From Osedax fenrisi (lineage: Eukaryota > Annelida > Polychaeta > Sabellida > Siboglinidae): a stretch of DNA of 64,000 bases. The stretch spans positions 41,130,389 to 41,194,388 of the forward strand of contig OZ025244.1 in the NCBI GenBank assembly GCA_964019155.1, given 5' to 3'. A model generated the notes under the pieces. That model did not search any database. It worked only from the letters and a program-made list of their open reading frames with translations, and had not been told where the DNA came from. Shown here in pieces: positions 25,751 to 37,779 of this stretch. The translations under genes were made by a program, and so were the position numbers. Each line of letters begins with the position of its first letter. Position 1 is the first letter of the stretch.

Positions 25751-25800
25751 TGTTTGAGGGTAGGGTAGTGGGTGTTAGGTGCGGTAGGATGTGTAGTATC

Positions 25801-25819
25801 ACTTAAACAACTGCCACCA
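25801..25819 (-). other. Primer-binding site of the gypsy element
   Basis: Immediately after the 5' LTR the minus strand reads TGGTGGCAGTTGTTTAAGT. The first nine bases are complementary to a tRNA 3' end ...CTGCCACCA, which matches common animal tRNA-Leu acceptor ends (from memory). The complementarity weakens beyond nine bases. Confidence 0.7.
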
Positions 25820-25822
25820 TGT

Positions 25823-25863
<41 letters not shown>

Positions 25864-26157
25864 AAGGCGTATGCCTATATATGCATAGATACGAGCGACA
25901 AGGCTTCTATAGTTTATTGGATGATTCTAGCACTGCCTATACATCGCGGCGGTCCGCTATATATAGGCAGCCGTCTGCACGTGGGCGATCATGCGAGACG
26001 GTTGGAATGTGCGTGCGTGATACCAGGCACTAGGCGTACGTGCGCTGATATCACGTTGGTATACAATATCACGCATGTGGTAGATATACAATAATATGGA
26101 ATGGTCCATTATGCGTGTTTATAAGAGGGGAGTAATATACAAGTGGATAACATAACA
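25820..26157 (-). repeat. 5' LTR of Ty3/gypsy element
   Basis: A 338-bp LTR, TGTTATATAC...GATAACATAACA on the plus strand. It differs from the other LTR by four substitutions and ten extra TA bases, i.e. about 1.2 percent, so the insertion is recent. On the minus strand a TATAAA box lies at about 26123-26118, near the LTR start. Confidence 0.95.
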
Positions 26158-26162
26158 TGGAA
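26158..26162 (+). repeat. 5-bp target site duplication of the gypsy element, right (TGGAA)
   Basis: Partner of 21436-21440. Confidence 0.85.
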
Positions 26163-26608
26163 TATATTCTAAACAAGATTATAAATTATCTTTCACCTTA
26201 GTAGGTAAAACCCAGACCAAGCATCTTCCGGACCAACCTGATTTAGTTATTTGTTCATTGTTTGCCAATTTCTTCCAACAAAAAGTTTCTAGCATTATCA
26301 ATATACTTCTAAACACATCCTTGAAATCCCCCTTGATCCTATTCCACTCAATATACTTATTTCATTATCACCATATTTTATTGGACTTATCGCGTAAATC
26401 AATCATATATCTATTATATAATATATTGTTCCACACTCAATGAAATATTCATAGATTATTTCGATTTAAAAAAAACAACTCTTGACGAATCTAATGTATC
26501 AAGTTATCGTCAAATATCCCAGTTGTCATCCATAACTGAGATCTCAGAACGAGTTGTGTCCACTCAACTTATTAATTACATTAGTATCAATGCTATTGTT
26601 GATAAATA
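26163..26608 (+). pseudogene. LINE ORF2 remnant, RT N-terminal part (3' half of split copy)
   Basis: The LINE resumes after the gypsy insertion: EYILNKIINY, LVGKTQTKHLPDQPD, then SLFANFFQQKVSSI, the linker typical of CR1/L2 ORF2 proteins. From 26484 another frame reads SSYRQISQLSSITEISERVV and TQLINYI, the first RT block ('n-YRPIS-l-x-SK-ilErvv'). It ends near 26608 in unrelated AT-rich DNA, so the catalytic RT core is lost. Confidence 0.72.
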
Positions 26609-26878
26609 ACGCAACATTAATAGATAACATATTCTATAGGGAATCTATAGGAAATTCTATAGGAAATCCTAATGGAAATTTATCTAATAATAATAATAAT
26701 AAATATTTATTAGAAAAGAGTTATACATTTTTTTCGTATGAAGTATATAAATTAATTATATTGTTATTTACTCTAAAGGGATTCAGATAAAGATCAATAT
26801 CTTTTCTATGCTGTCGCCAGAACAACAGATGTCGCCCGAACTAATATATGTACACTGCAGTACACTGTACAGAGTACT
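26609..26878. other. Short AT-rich stretch without a gene
   Basis: Contains a TAGGAAAT-type short repeat near 26640-26690 and (AAT)n near 26690. The final part has several GTAC/CACTGTAC half-palindromes directly before the hAT end. Confidence 0.4.
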
Positions 26879-27030
26879 CAGTGATGGGCACGATCACGAT
26901 CGTCGATCCCGATCGCGATCGTGATCTTGATCGCGATCGACGATCGTTTGAAAATGATCGAGTAAAATGATCGACGATCGACGATCGTTAGAAAATGTTA
27001 ATGAAGAAAATGTTCGGTTTCATGGGGGAA

Positions 27031-27437
27031 TACGGACGGTAGGCAAAAATTAAATAACTATAAATAGCAAATTTCGGGTAAGACGTGCATTGTACGTCGT
27101 GCAATATACGTCGTGCATTACCCGAATTCACTATACACTCTAGTGCACACGAAATTTAAATCTAAATGATAAAAATATAATATATATATATAGAATAATG
27201 CCTTATAAAAATATACGTATACACCATTCGTATTAATTAATTAATTAATATTTTCGTATTGATTTTTTTGGGTTGTTTGATTTATTTGGTTTAGTTTTAT
27301 TATTCTGTTTTGTTAGCTGCATTATTATAATGATTATATCCCAAAGTGAGCCTACAAAGTTATTAGTAACTACAAATAATGTATTCGCGCGTGAACTTTG
27401 TTATTTATAGTTATTTAATTTTTGCCTACCGTCCGTA
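27031..27437. mobile_element. MITE with 40-bp inverted repeats
   Basis: TIRs are TACGGACGGTAGGCAAAAAT (continuing taaataactataaata) at 27031-27070 and their inverse at 27397-27437. TA at both borders would fit a Tc1/mariner-type TA target duplication. The interior near 27075-27125 holds a hairpin CGGGTAA...TTACCCG around three ACG(T)CGTGCA units. A 12-base direct repeat TTC(G/C)GTTTCATG lies just outside both ends. Confidence 0.6.
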
Positions 27438-27550
27438 CATTCCGTTTCATGTTGATACTTTTAACAAAATCGATGATGTTAAATTTAATTATAATAGTAA
27501 ATGAGTCATCGACTCAATGAGTGGACCAAGCGAACTATTGGTCCACCTCT

Positions 27551-27880
27551 CAATTTAGCGGTCAATGTATGACCGAAGATGGTCATTTTAACGGTCATCA
27601 GTTATGACTCATAACTATTGGTCCAGCGGTCATCTAATTATATAATATATAATTAAATTATAAAAAGCGGTCAATTTAACGGTCAATGTATGACCGAAGA
27701 TGGTCAGTTTAACGGTCATCAGTTATGACTCATAACTATTGGTCCAGCGGTCATCTAATTATATAATATATAATTAAATTATAAAAAGAATGGTTTGAAT
27801 ATACATGAATTTAAATATTATATTTATTTATTTTATAACTTATATTAAATAAAAATCGAATTGACCGCTGGACCAATAGT
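27551..27880. repeat. 121-bp tandem duplication with an inverted end
   Basis: A 121-bp unit starting CAATTTA(G/A)CGGTCAATG occurs twice in tandem (27551-27671, 27672-27788) with only a few changes. It carries several TGACCG/CGGTCA half-palindromes. At about 27850-27880 TGACCGCTGGACCAATAGTT repeats the unit end in inverted orientation, suggesting a small foldback element. Confidence 0.6.
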
Positions 27881-29330
27881 TATGACAGTGGAAATGATGG
27901 TAGAATATATTTTTTCATTTAATATAATTATATTAAATATAACTTAAGTTATATAATAAACAAATATTGACTGTTAAACTTTAACACAGTCAGTGTTAAA
28001 TTGATGAGACATCATAAATTGATTATACATGTATAACTTGAACTTGAACTTGTTAAACAAGTTAAACTTGTGTTTTATGTTCTTCTTGTTATCATAGTTG
28101 TAGACATAGATATTTAAAAATAGAAGCGCGTGAGAGCTTTAAAATACTGCTTTAAATAACGAAAGAGACTGTTCTAAATAGATCACTAAATTACGTATAT
28201 ATTTTATATGTTCATAATTATTATTCCTTACATATAAATATTATAATAATATAATATATTTAATAGTAGAAATATATATTTTAGTAATTTGTTTATTATA
28301 TTTTATTCATTATAATATACTTATGAATTAGTATAATTATTATACTATATTTATAAATATATATGTTTACACTATCAAAGTTACTTTGAAAGTATAATAA
28401 TTATGAAAATATAAAATGTATACCAAAATTTCGCAATCTATTTAAAACCGTAACTTTTGTTATTTAGAGCACTCACGCGATTCGATTTTTAATATTTATG
28501 ACTATTACTAGGATACCATATATAATTGATTACTTTTTTTAAATATTAATATTAAGTAACCTATATTATATACTATATATTATATAGTATATAATATGCA
28601 AGGTAACCAGTGATCTCGTTTCGAGTATTTTGGTTTGATGATATTGTGTTCAATATCTATTCTATTATCTATAAATAATTATTTAAATTAAAATTGCTCG
28701 TGATCACCAATCTTGATGAGATCACTTCGTACGAGATCATTGGAATCCATATGTAATACACTTTTAAATTATATAGTGATTATATAATATAGTATTATAT
28801 TAATATAGTAAATAGATATGTTGTATTATCTAATAGACTATCTATAGCTATATATATATTTTATAATTTATTGATAATTTGTAGTACAAATATTAAATAT
28901 GTTTATATATTTTATGATACATATTTGTGCTAAAATCCTTTTTTATTCTTCTATATTATATAGGTATAATTAATTTTATAATTATTCATATGACGAAATA
29001 TTTAAATTTATATTACCCACTGTATATTTGTGTTAACAGTCGGTAAATTCATATTACACAATGTATATATACATAATAAACAGAATATATTCTTATGACC
29101 TTGTTTATAAAAAAATGAAATATAGTATATTTTATATTTATTTGAGCAATGTAGCCTATGATTTTAGTGTGGATGATGTCGGTATGACTATGTTTATGGC
29201 TAGAGCTAGTATATTGGTAGGATAGTGATTATATTATTTTATAAATTACTTATTCAATAATAAAATAATGTAGTTAACATTTTGTATTTAGCTATCTTAT
29301 TTTATTTGATAGCTTGACTTATGTTCTGTT
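27881..29330. other. AT-rich non-coding DNA
   Basis: A short inverted pair (GTGATCTCGTTTCGAG near 28610 and a related GATCACTTCGTACGAGATC near 28720) is the only structure noted. Confidence 0.4.
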
Positions 29331-29452
29331 TAAAAACATATGTGAATATAGGTTATTAGAAATAAATCCCGCATTTTTAAATTAACGGCTACGTGTCATT
29401 TAGTAATTACAGAATAACAGAAGTGATCATATTTTCATCAGTTATATCATTC

Positions 29453-29485
<33 letters not shown>

Positions 29486-30557
29486 TGTATTACTTTCAAA
29501 GCTACTCTCACGTTAATTCAATCAGATTATAACCAGATATATATACATATAGATATATATCCAAAACTCTAAACTCTAATGCAAACCCATTAATTTATAT
29601 TAAATATATAAGTTTACTTATAATCTTATTTGTATATATCATACATCCATCTAGATTTGAAAAACAGTCCTTGATTATCATTGATAAGACACCTTCAAGA
29701 TGAACAAGAGCAGTCCATATACTTTCGCCTTCGAGATAACAAATACGTTAGTAAATATTTATAACTATATAACAATATTTAATTAAATATAAACTCAATT
29801 AATCCACAGCAGTCGATGATATTTAGTGCTGTGTCACCTTCAAGATGACAATAGCATTCCGTGATAATCAATGATGTGGTGCCTTAGAGATAACAATATA
29901 AGTCTGTGACGCCATCGTGATGACCATAGAATCTAAGTGAAGCCCTCATAGATGCTGACTGATCAAGGTACCATCCAGCATTTCCATCATGAATAATAGT
30001 AACATTATTCCATATGCAATCTTATATTATATTGTGTATTTAATAGATTGTGGAATAAATATTCCGCCTGAAGGAATGTAATGAGAAATTTTGATATTTG
30101 GACATTATATTGTAATTTAATCTTATAAATTACTAATATTGTAGGTACAATTTTGTATTTTGTTAGCATATTTTATTGGAAAGCTTGACGTAATTTTCTT
30201 TATAGACATTTATATGTAACTATATAAGTGGATATAGGTTGTTAGCAACGGAACACGTATTTTGAAATCAACGGCTACAATGCACTGTCAAAGCGTTATA
30301 AGTTATAATGTTATAATACATAAAATATATCTTCATCGTATAAGCTATCATGACAGTGTCATTTAGTTAGTAAACAAGTTGTCATATTTTCATCTGTTAT
30401 GATTTATTTGTATATATTGTTATTATTTTATTATCTTCAAAGCCACTCTCATGCTAATGCAATCAGATTATAATGAGAGCTAATACATATACATATGTAT
30501 CAAAAACTATACACAAACCTATTACTTTATATTAAATATATAAGTTTACTTATAACC

Positions 30558-30599
<42 letters not shown>

Positions 30600-30735
30600 A
30601 TATATCCATTTAGATGACAACAGCAGCCCATGATTATCATTGAATTGCGTCTTCAAGATGAACCACAACAGTGCATATACTCTCACCTTCGATAACAACT
30701 ACGTTAGCAAATATTTATACTATATCAACTATATA
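29331..30735. repeat. Diverged direct duplication of a 400-500 bp segment
   Basis: 29331-29770 and about 30215-30735 share, in the same order: GGATATAGGTTGTTAG-like, AACGGCTAC, CATATTTTCATC, CAAAGC(T/C)ACTCTCA(C/T)G, TTATATTAAATATATAAGTT and CAGT(C/G)CATATACT(T/C)TC blocks. The copies are clearly related but diverged. No coding frame spans either copy. Confidence 0.5.
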
Positions 30736-30764
30736 TTTATTATTATATTCTTATTTCGGGATTG

Positions 30765-31228
30765 TTGATTTCAGGACAGTAAAAGTTCTCCAAACAGCAC
30801 GGTTCATCATAGCTACTCTCATCTCGCTCGCCGGTATAACAGTTTCGCGCTCCAGATTCCTGATGTGTATTCTGGTGGCCTTCCCCGTCTTCTAGTTCCA
30901 TGAGTTGGTTCCCAAACAACTAGATGCGAAACAACTTCATCATCTCTACATTTAATATCATTCGTAGAATTTGAGTGTATATGCCATCAAGTTGTTTGAG
31001 TAGTGTTTTTGTGAGGGTCCAAGTGTCACATCCGTACACCAGAACCGATTCAACTGTGGTATGCATGAGCCTGATTTTTAGTTTCCTACTAAGAGTTGAT
31101 TATCAGATATTCCTCATTTGATAACATGTTCTCCAAGCAAGCGCTTTTCTGATTTTCAAATCTTTTGCACTGCTGTCTATCCATGCCCCTAGGTACTTGA
31201 AGTCTTCAACGTTTTTAAGAACCAATGA
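30765..31228 (-). pseudogene. LINE RT C-terminal remnant inserted in hAT
   Basis: On the minus strand: NVEDFKYLGAWIDSSAKDLK, a stop, then STLSRKLKIRLMHTTVESVL, YGCDTWTLTK, LDGIYTQILRMILN, a frameshift, RRRGRPPEY and finally AMMNRAVWRTF. The series 'F-x-YLG...YGC-x-TWTLT...RRGRP...NR-x-x-WR' is the C-terminal part of LINE ORF2 proteins that end in an RGRP-type tail. The junction with the hAT BED-finger exon is near 31228. The same tail type recurs at 40125 and 59840. Confidence 0.8.
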
Positions 31229-31498
31229 AGATTGTTTAATCTTTTTAGTATAGGATAGTTCTGAAGGTTCTTGGAGTTGTCTTTTTTTACTATTCTCATT
31301 GTGTTCACATTTTACTCTATCATATTCATCTAATTTAGTATGATTTACAGTTTTGTAATGACGTCTTAAATTTGATGATGACGAAATCCCATCTATTCTT
31401 TTTTTTCTACAAATATTGCATGATGCTTCAACTTTATTATTAATTATTTTTAAGTATTTAAAATAAATATTTGATTTAATAAAGGCAAATTTATCCAA
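31229..31498 (-). pseudogene. hAT transposase N-terminus (BED zinc finger), truncated
   Basis: Starting at ATG 31498 the frame encodes a BED-type finger: NNKVEASCNICRKK with a C-x2-C pair, then SSSNLRRHYKTVNH with the His pair. It is about 90 percent identical to the start of the frame at 42557-43000. The finger binds transposon DNA in hAT transposases. At about residue 92 the sequence runs in frame into LINE RT (131 residues in total, stop at 31103), an accidental chimera created by insertion. Confidence 0.75.
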
Positions 31499-31917
31499 GA
31501 CATTGTATATCTTAGAACTTATAACTTATAATGATCTAAAATATTAATAAAGTTATAGTCCTATATAATACGCCTACAGGGAAATTGACAGTTTGACTCA
31601 TTTTTGGCGTATAATAGAGTAGATAATTAAACGTATTGTTTGGTCTTGCATGTCTCGCGCGGTAAAATATTACGATTACATTAGTAAAAAAGATACATTG
31701 ATATATATATAAATATATTGATATGACGGCGTGAATGGATGAGTACTCGCGAGTACTGCGATGATCATTAGTAGTTCATGCAGCAGCAAGGAATTCATAT
31801 GCTTATATAATAATACGATCGAGATCCACGATTGGTGATCGATGATCGTTAGAAAATGATCGACGAAATTGATCGACGATCGGCGATCGTGAAAATTCGT
31901 GATCGTGCCCATCACTG

Positions 31918-33753
31918 AGTGTACAGTGTACACTGTACAGTAGACCGGTTCGTACTAAATTTTTTTTCGCAATTTTAAAAACCTTCACATCTGTGACAAT
32001 TATGTATGCTATGATGAATAAGTGTTTAGAATTTTAGACCTATATCTTAAATATTGTTATGTCACGAGACCTTTTATTTTAACATTGAATACATACAAAA
32101 GTTAACATGGGGGATATATAGAAATAAGTTTTATTCAATTTTTATAAAATTGGATGATTTTTTTTAAGCCAACTATGGATATATCCTAGAAACATATATA
32201 ACAAGTAGTATTAACAGTACAAAATATTTTTCATAACAATCTAGATGCCCAGATTTTATAAAATAATTTTAGTTAATCAAAAAATATCTAAAAATCGTAT
32301 AATTTAATATAAATAAATTATTACAATTTAATTTAAAAAATTAAAATATATAATTTATAGATAATAATAATACAATTCAAATTAATTATTAAAAAATGAA
32401 AAATTATTTTTAGAAAAAAAATTAACATCATTTTTAAATTTTTTTGGATTTTTATTTTAAATATGAAATACAAAATAAGTTTACATATTTTTTAATTTTT
32501 TTAATTATATTTGTATAAAGGACATTTATATCTAACTTATATCCACAATTCAATACAATCTGATCACTCAAATTTTTGTAAAGTATAATTATATATATTA
32601 ATTTTAAAAAATTAATTATTTTTTTTGAATTATTTTGAAATAAATACTTTGTAAAATGGTGTATTTTCTCGAGTTTTAGGAGACATTAATATTGGTAATT
32701 TGTAGATATAAACATGAAATATAGATATTATATTAATAATAAATATAAATAATGGTATTTATTATATTAATTCATTAAATATAATACAAATACATAATTA
32801 ATTTTAAATATTAATTTAAATATTTGTAAACATCAAAGATAATAAGATGGTGTCATTACTATTATACATGGAATATTATAGATTTTATCTTAAAATAATA
32901 ATTTATATTTCAAACTTTAAATGCTTCGTGACCAAAGGTAACTATTTTTTTATAAAAATTATTAATACATATTATACTAAAATATAGATATGTATTATAT
33001 TTTATATGAAGGATTAAAAATTGAATCGAACGAACCGGTCTACTGTACAGGTCTATCAGTATTTATTATATTTGATAATGACAATCACAAAATAAAAGTT
33101 TTTAATAAAATAAAAAAACATAATTACAATATTGATAATCAAAATAATATATTTAATTTCAAAAATAACCTTGGTCATTTATAAAATCAAATGATTTTGA
33201 ATGATTTTATTAATTTATTTTTAAATTATTATATCAAATTATATGACAAATATTGGATTTAAATTAATAATTTAAAAAATAATCATATAAAATCACAGTT
33301 ACCCTTTTACAAAAATATTAAAATGCACTTACAAAAAATTATATATTAAATTCATTAATGACATAAGTTTTTAATATCTTAATTGATACAAAAAATATAA
33401 AAATAAGCTTATTGTATTGTACGAAAATAAAAATAAAAGTATTTACTTATTTACATATTTACTTGATAATAGTAATACGATTAAAAATACATGGTTTATC
33501 TTAAATTCTATATTTAAATTAAAATATAATTAATTAAAGAAAACCCAAATTTATTAAATTACAATAAATATTAATGGAAAAGATTGCAGTGTGAATACAA
33601 TTTATAATCAAATAACATATTACTCAAATAGGTAATAATCTAATATCTGATAAAAGTGATGATATAAGTGAAACCTACCTAATAAATCTTTCTTGATTAT
33701 TTAAATAATCGACATTTTAATTCTATGGTTTGATCTATGTCTGCTAGTGAAAT
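31918..33753. other. AT-rich non-coding DNA
   Basis: No recognisable gene, RNA or repeat end. The short open frame at 32990-33184 has no family features. Confidence 0.45.
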
Positions 33754-33754
33754 G

Positions 33755-34140
33755 GGATCATAACAAGAATTCGACAGCAAGGACATGAACACATACTTGC
33801 GGGAGTTATATTTATAATGCGGGAGTTGAAATATTCAAATAAATATACATACGCGTGAAAGTAGATCCGAATGAAAGTAGATCCTAGCATATAGTAATTA
33901 TATATATATATATGTATGTGATAAAAATAAATCTAGCTCCAGCTAGATTCGAACTCGGGACTTATTCAATAACACTTATTCAATAACACCAGCAGAAATT
34001 TCTGCTTAGAACGCATCATTTATAGCACTGAGCCACAACCCATGTTATAATATATATATATATTATGCTATTTATTTTCCTATTTAAAAAACATTTATAT
34101 ATATATATATATATTATAAATAAATTATTAAAAAAAAAAA
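33755..34140 (+). repeat. Head module of satellite element, copy 1
   Basis: Starts GGATCATAACAAGAATTCGA and continues through AGCAAGGACATGAACACATA, GCGGGAG repeats and GAAAGTAGATCC repeats. It contains a minus-strand tRNA-like block (33941-34046) and ends in an A-rich stretch before the satellite. The same module is at 61263-61620 and, inverted and diverged, at about 37780-38112. No open frame is present. Confidence 0.75.
33941..34046 (-). ncRNA. tRNA-derived SINE-like block, copy 1
   Basis: On the minus strand GGGTTGTGGCTCAGTGC (A box TGGCTCAGTGC) is followed by GAGTTCGAATC (B box), the two internal RNA polymerase III promoter parts of a tRNA. A TGC-GTTCTAA-GCA anticodon-arm-like hairpin lies between. 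A roughly 30-bp insertion containing a duplicated ACTTATTCAATAAC separates the halves, so it is not a working tRNA gene. Confidence 0.6.
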
Positions 34141-35045
34141 TTACAATTACAATTATTACTATCAGAAATTACTCGATTATAATTCGAATATGTTACGTAC
34201 GAATGAGATCGATATAGTTTTAGAATGTCCATTTAATTTCAAGTAGAATCAATATATTATATATGTATAATACTATACGTCATTAATATGCTATCCGTTA
34301 TAGTAACCTTACAATGAAGTATTTAATAAATTTTATTTTTAATTAAATTTAAATTATTACAGAAATTACTCTATTATAATTCGAATATGTTACGTACGAA
34401 TGAGATCGATATAGTTTTAGAATGTCCATTTAATTTCAAGTAGAATCAATATATTATATATGTATAATACTATACGTCATTAATATGCTATCCGTTATAG
34501 TAACTGTACAATGAAGTATTCGTTAATAAATTTTATTTTTAATTAAATTTAAATTATTACTATCAGAAATTACTCGATTATAATTCGAATATGTTACGTA
34601 CGAATGAGATCGATATAGTTTTAGAATGTCCATTTAATTTCAAGTAGAATCAATATATTATATATGTATAATACTATACGTCATTAATATGCTATCCGTT
34701 ATAGTAACCTTACAATGAAGTATTTAATAAATTTTATTTTTAATTAAATTTAAATTATTACAGAAATTACTCTATTATAATTCGAATATGTTACGTACGA
34801 ATGAGATCGATATAGTTTTAGAATGTCCATTTAATTTCAAGTAGAATCAATATATTATATATGTATAATACTATACGTCATTAATATGCTATCCGTTATA
34901 GTAACTGTACAATGAAGTATTCGTTAATAAATTTTATTTTTAATTAAATTTAAATTATTACTATCAGAAATTACTCGATTATAATTCGAATATGTTACGT
35001 ACGAATGAGATCGATATAGTTTTAGAATGTCCATTTAATTTCAAT
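34141..35045 (+). repeat. Satellite array 1 (197-206 bp units, plus orientation)
   Basis: About 4.4 units of a 197-206 bp satellite with the core CGAATATGTTACGTACGAAT and TATACGTCATTAATATGCTA. Short and long unit types alternate (ACCTTACAATGAAGTATTTA versus ACTGTACAATGAAGTATTCG), giving a dimer of about 402 bp present twice almost unchanged. The array stops inside a unit at 35045. Confidence 0.92.
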
Positions 35046-35142
35046 TCTAGTTTAGATGTATGTTTATATCTATAGCATCGATTTAAAGATCTAAATATGT
35101 AATTCTTTCTTTATATCGATGATCTATATACGTGTAGTTGAA

Positions 35143-35188
<46 letters not shown>

Positions 35189-35427
35189 GCTATTAATATA
35201 TTTATATAATAATAAAATAATTTATATTGTTACAAATGTTTATATTAACTCCACACCATGGTGCAAGAGCGTGCTCTCTAAGCAGAAGGTCGAGAGTTCG
35301 AATCTTTCTGAAGGTATTTTTTTATTGAATTTTGTAATAATATATATTTTGTTAGATAAATTATAATTCAGTTTACTAATTATTACTCAGTGCACTGAGC
35401 CACATCCCATGTTTTATATATTATACT
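35046..35427. repeat. Spacer between inverted satellite arrays
   Basis: Holds a (TA)n run (35145-35188), a plus-strand tRNA-like fragment (35253-35316: TGGTGCAAGAGCGTG and the B box GAGTTCGAATC), and a minus-strand partial of the tRNA-like block (ACTGAGCCACATCCCATG, 35392-35409). No coding frame is supported. Confidence 0.55.
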
Positions 35428-37779
35428 ATTTACTGTAGCATATTTATGACGTATAGTATTATACATATATAATATATTGATTCTACTTGAAATTAAATGG
35501 ATATTCTAAAACTATATCGATCTCATTCGTACGTAACATATTCGAATTATAATAGAGTAATTTCTGTAATAATTTAAATTTAATTAAAAATAAAATTTAT
35601 TAAATACTTCATTGTATAGTTACTATAACGGATAGCATATTAATGACGTATAGTATTATACATATATAATATATTGATTCTACTTGAAATTAAATGGATA
35701 TTCTAAAACTATATCGATCTCATTCGTACGTAACATATTCGAATTATAATAGAGTAATTTCTGTAATAATTTAAATTTAATTAAAAATAAAATTTATTAA
35801 ATACTTCATTGTATAGTTACTATAACGGATAGCATATTAATGACGTATAGTATTATACATATATAATATATTGATTCTACTTGAAATTAAATGGACATTC
35901 TAAAACTATATCGATCTCATTCGTACGTAACATATTCGAATTATAATCGAGTAATTTCTGTAATAATTTAAATTTAATTAAAAATAAAATTTATTAAATA
36001 CTTCATTGTATAGTTACTATAACGGATAGCATATTAATGACGTATAGTATTATACATATATAATATATTGATTCTACTTGAAATTAAATGGACATTCTAA
36101 AACTATATCGATCTCATTCGTACGTAACATATTCGAATTATAATCGAGTAATTTCTGATAGTAATAATTTAAATTTAATTAAAAATAAAATTTATTAACG
36201 AATACTTCATTGTACAGTTACTATAACGGATAGCATATTAATGACGTATAGTATTATACATATATAATATATTGATTCTACTTGAAATTAAATGGATATT
36301 CTAAAACTATATCGATCTCATTCGTACGTAACATATTCGAATTATAATCGAGTAATTTCTGATAGTAATAATTTAAATTTAATTAAAAATAAAATTTATT
36401 AACGAATACTTCATTGTACAGTTACTATAACGGATAGCATATTAATGACGTATAGTATTATACATATATAATATATTGATTCTACTTGAAATTAAATGGA
36501 TATTCTAAAACTATATCGATCTCATTCGTACGTAACATATTCGAATTATAATAGAGTAATTTCTGTAATAATTTAAATTTAATTAAAAATAAAATTTATT
36601 AAATACTTCATTGTATAGTTACTATAACGGATAGCATATTAATGACGTATAGTATTATACATATATAATATATTGATTCTACTTGAAATTAAATGGATAT
36701 TCTAAAACTATATCGATCTCATTCGTACGTAACATATTCGAATTATAATAGAGTAATTTCTGTAATAATTTAAATTTAATTAAAAATAAAATTTATTAAA
36801 TACTTCATTGTATAGTTACTATAACGGATAGCATATTAATGACGTATAGTATTATACATATATAATATATTGATTCTACTTGAAATTAAATGGACATTCT
36901 AAAACTATATCGATCTCATTCGTACGTAACATATTCGAATTATAATCGAGTAATTTCTGTAATAATTTAAATTTAATTAAAAATAAAATTTATTAAATAC
37001 TTCATTGTATAGTTACTATAACGGATAGCATATTAATGACGTATAGTATTATACATATATAATATATTGATTCTACTTGAAATTAAATGGACATTCTAAA
37101 ACTATATCGATCTCATTCGTACGTAACATATTCGAATTATAATCGAGTAATTTCTGATAGTAATAATTTAAATTTAATTAAAAATAAAATTTATTAACGA
37201 ATACTTCATTGTACAGTTACTATAACGGATAGCATATTAATGACGTATAGTATTATACATATATAATATATTGATTCTACTTGAAATTAAATGGATATTC
37301 TAAAACTATATCGATCTCATTCGTACGTAACATATTCGAATTATAATCGAGTAATTTCTGATAGTAATAATTTAAATTTAATTAAAAATAAAATTTATTA
37401 ACGAATACTTCATTGTACAGTTACTATAACGGATAGCATATTAATGACGTATAGTATTATACATATATAATATATTGATTCTACTTGAAATTAAATGGAT
37501 ATTCTAAAACTATATCGATCTCATTCGTACGTAACATATTCGAATTATAATCGAGTAATTTCTGTAATAATTTAAATTTAATTAAAAATAAAATTTATTA
37601 AATACTTCATTGTATAGTTACTATAACGGATAGCATATTAATGACGTATAGTATTATACATATATAATATATTGATTCTACTTGAAATTAAATGGACATT
37701 CTAAAACTATATCGATCTCATTCGTACGTAACATATTCGAATTATAATCGAGTAATTTCTGATAGTAATAATTTAAAAT
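35428..37779 (-). repeat. Satellite array 2 (same unit, inverted)
   Basis: Twelve units of the same 197-206 bp satellite, in opposite orientation to array 1. Short and long variants are grouped non-randomly and longer blocks are repeated (for example 35640-36400 resembles 36630-37400), pointing to multi-unit amplification. The open frames within it are satellite translations. Confidence 0.92.

Larger units (their letters stand above)
26879..31917 (-). mobile_element. Degraded hAT element with later insertions (two ends 5 kb apart)
   Basis: The left end (26879) is CAGTGATGGGCACGATCACG and the right end (31917) is its inverted partner ...CGTGATCGTGCCCATCACTG. About 120 bp inside each end is a dense set of CGATCGTCGATC-type subterminal repeats. 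The right end and the following 680 bp match the 5' part of the compact hAT at 42103-43184, while the left end matches its 3' part, so both ends have the orientation of one minus-strand element. The flanks, agagtact and agtgtaca, agree at 6 of 8 positions, consistent with a worn target duplication. MITE-like, duplicated and LINE sequences fill the interior, and no transposase catalytic core is seen. Confidence 0.6.

Noticed and set aside
35253..35316. Functional tRNA gene
   Set aside because: It has a good B box but no matching acceptor stem and only a weak A box; it resembles the tRNA-like block of the satellite head.
34141..37779. CRISPR-like array
   Set aside because: Units are 197-206 bp with no variable spacers, in an animal genome; it is a satellite.
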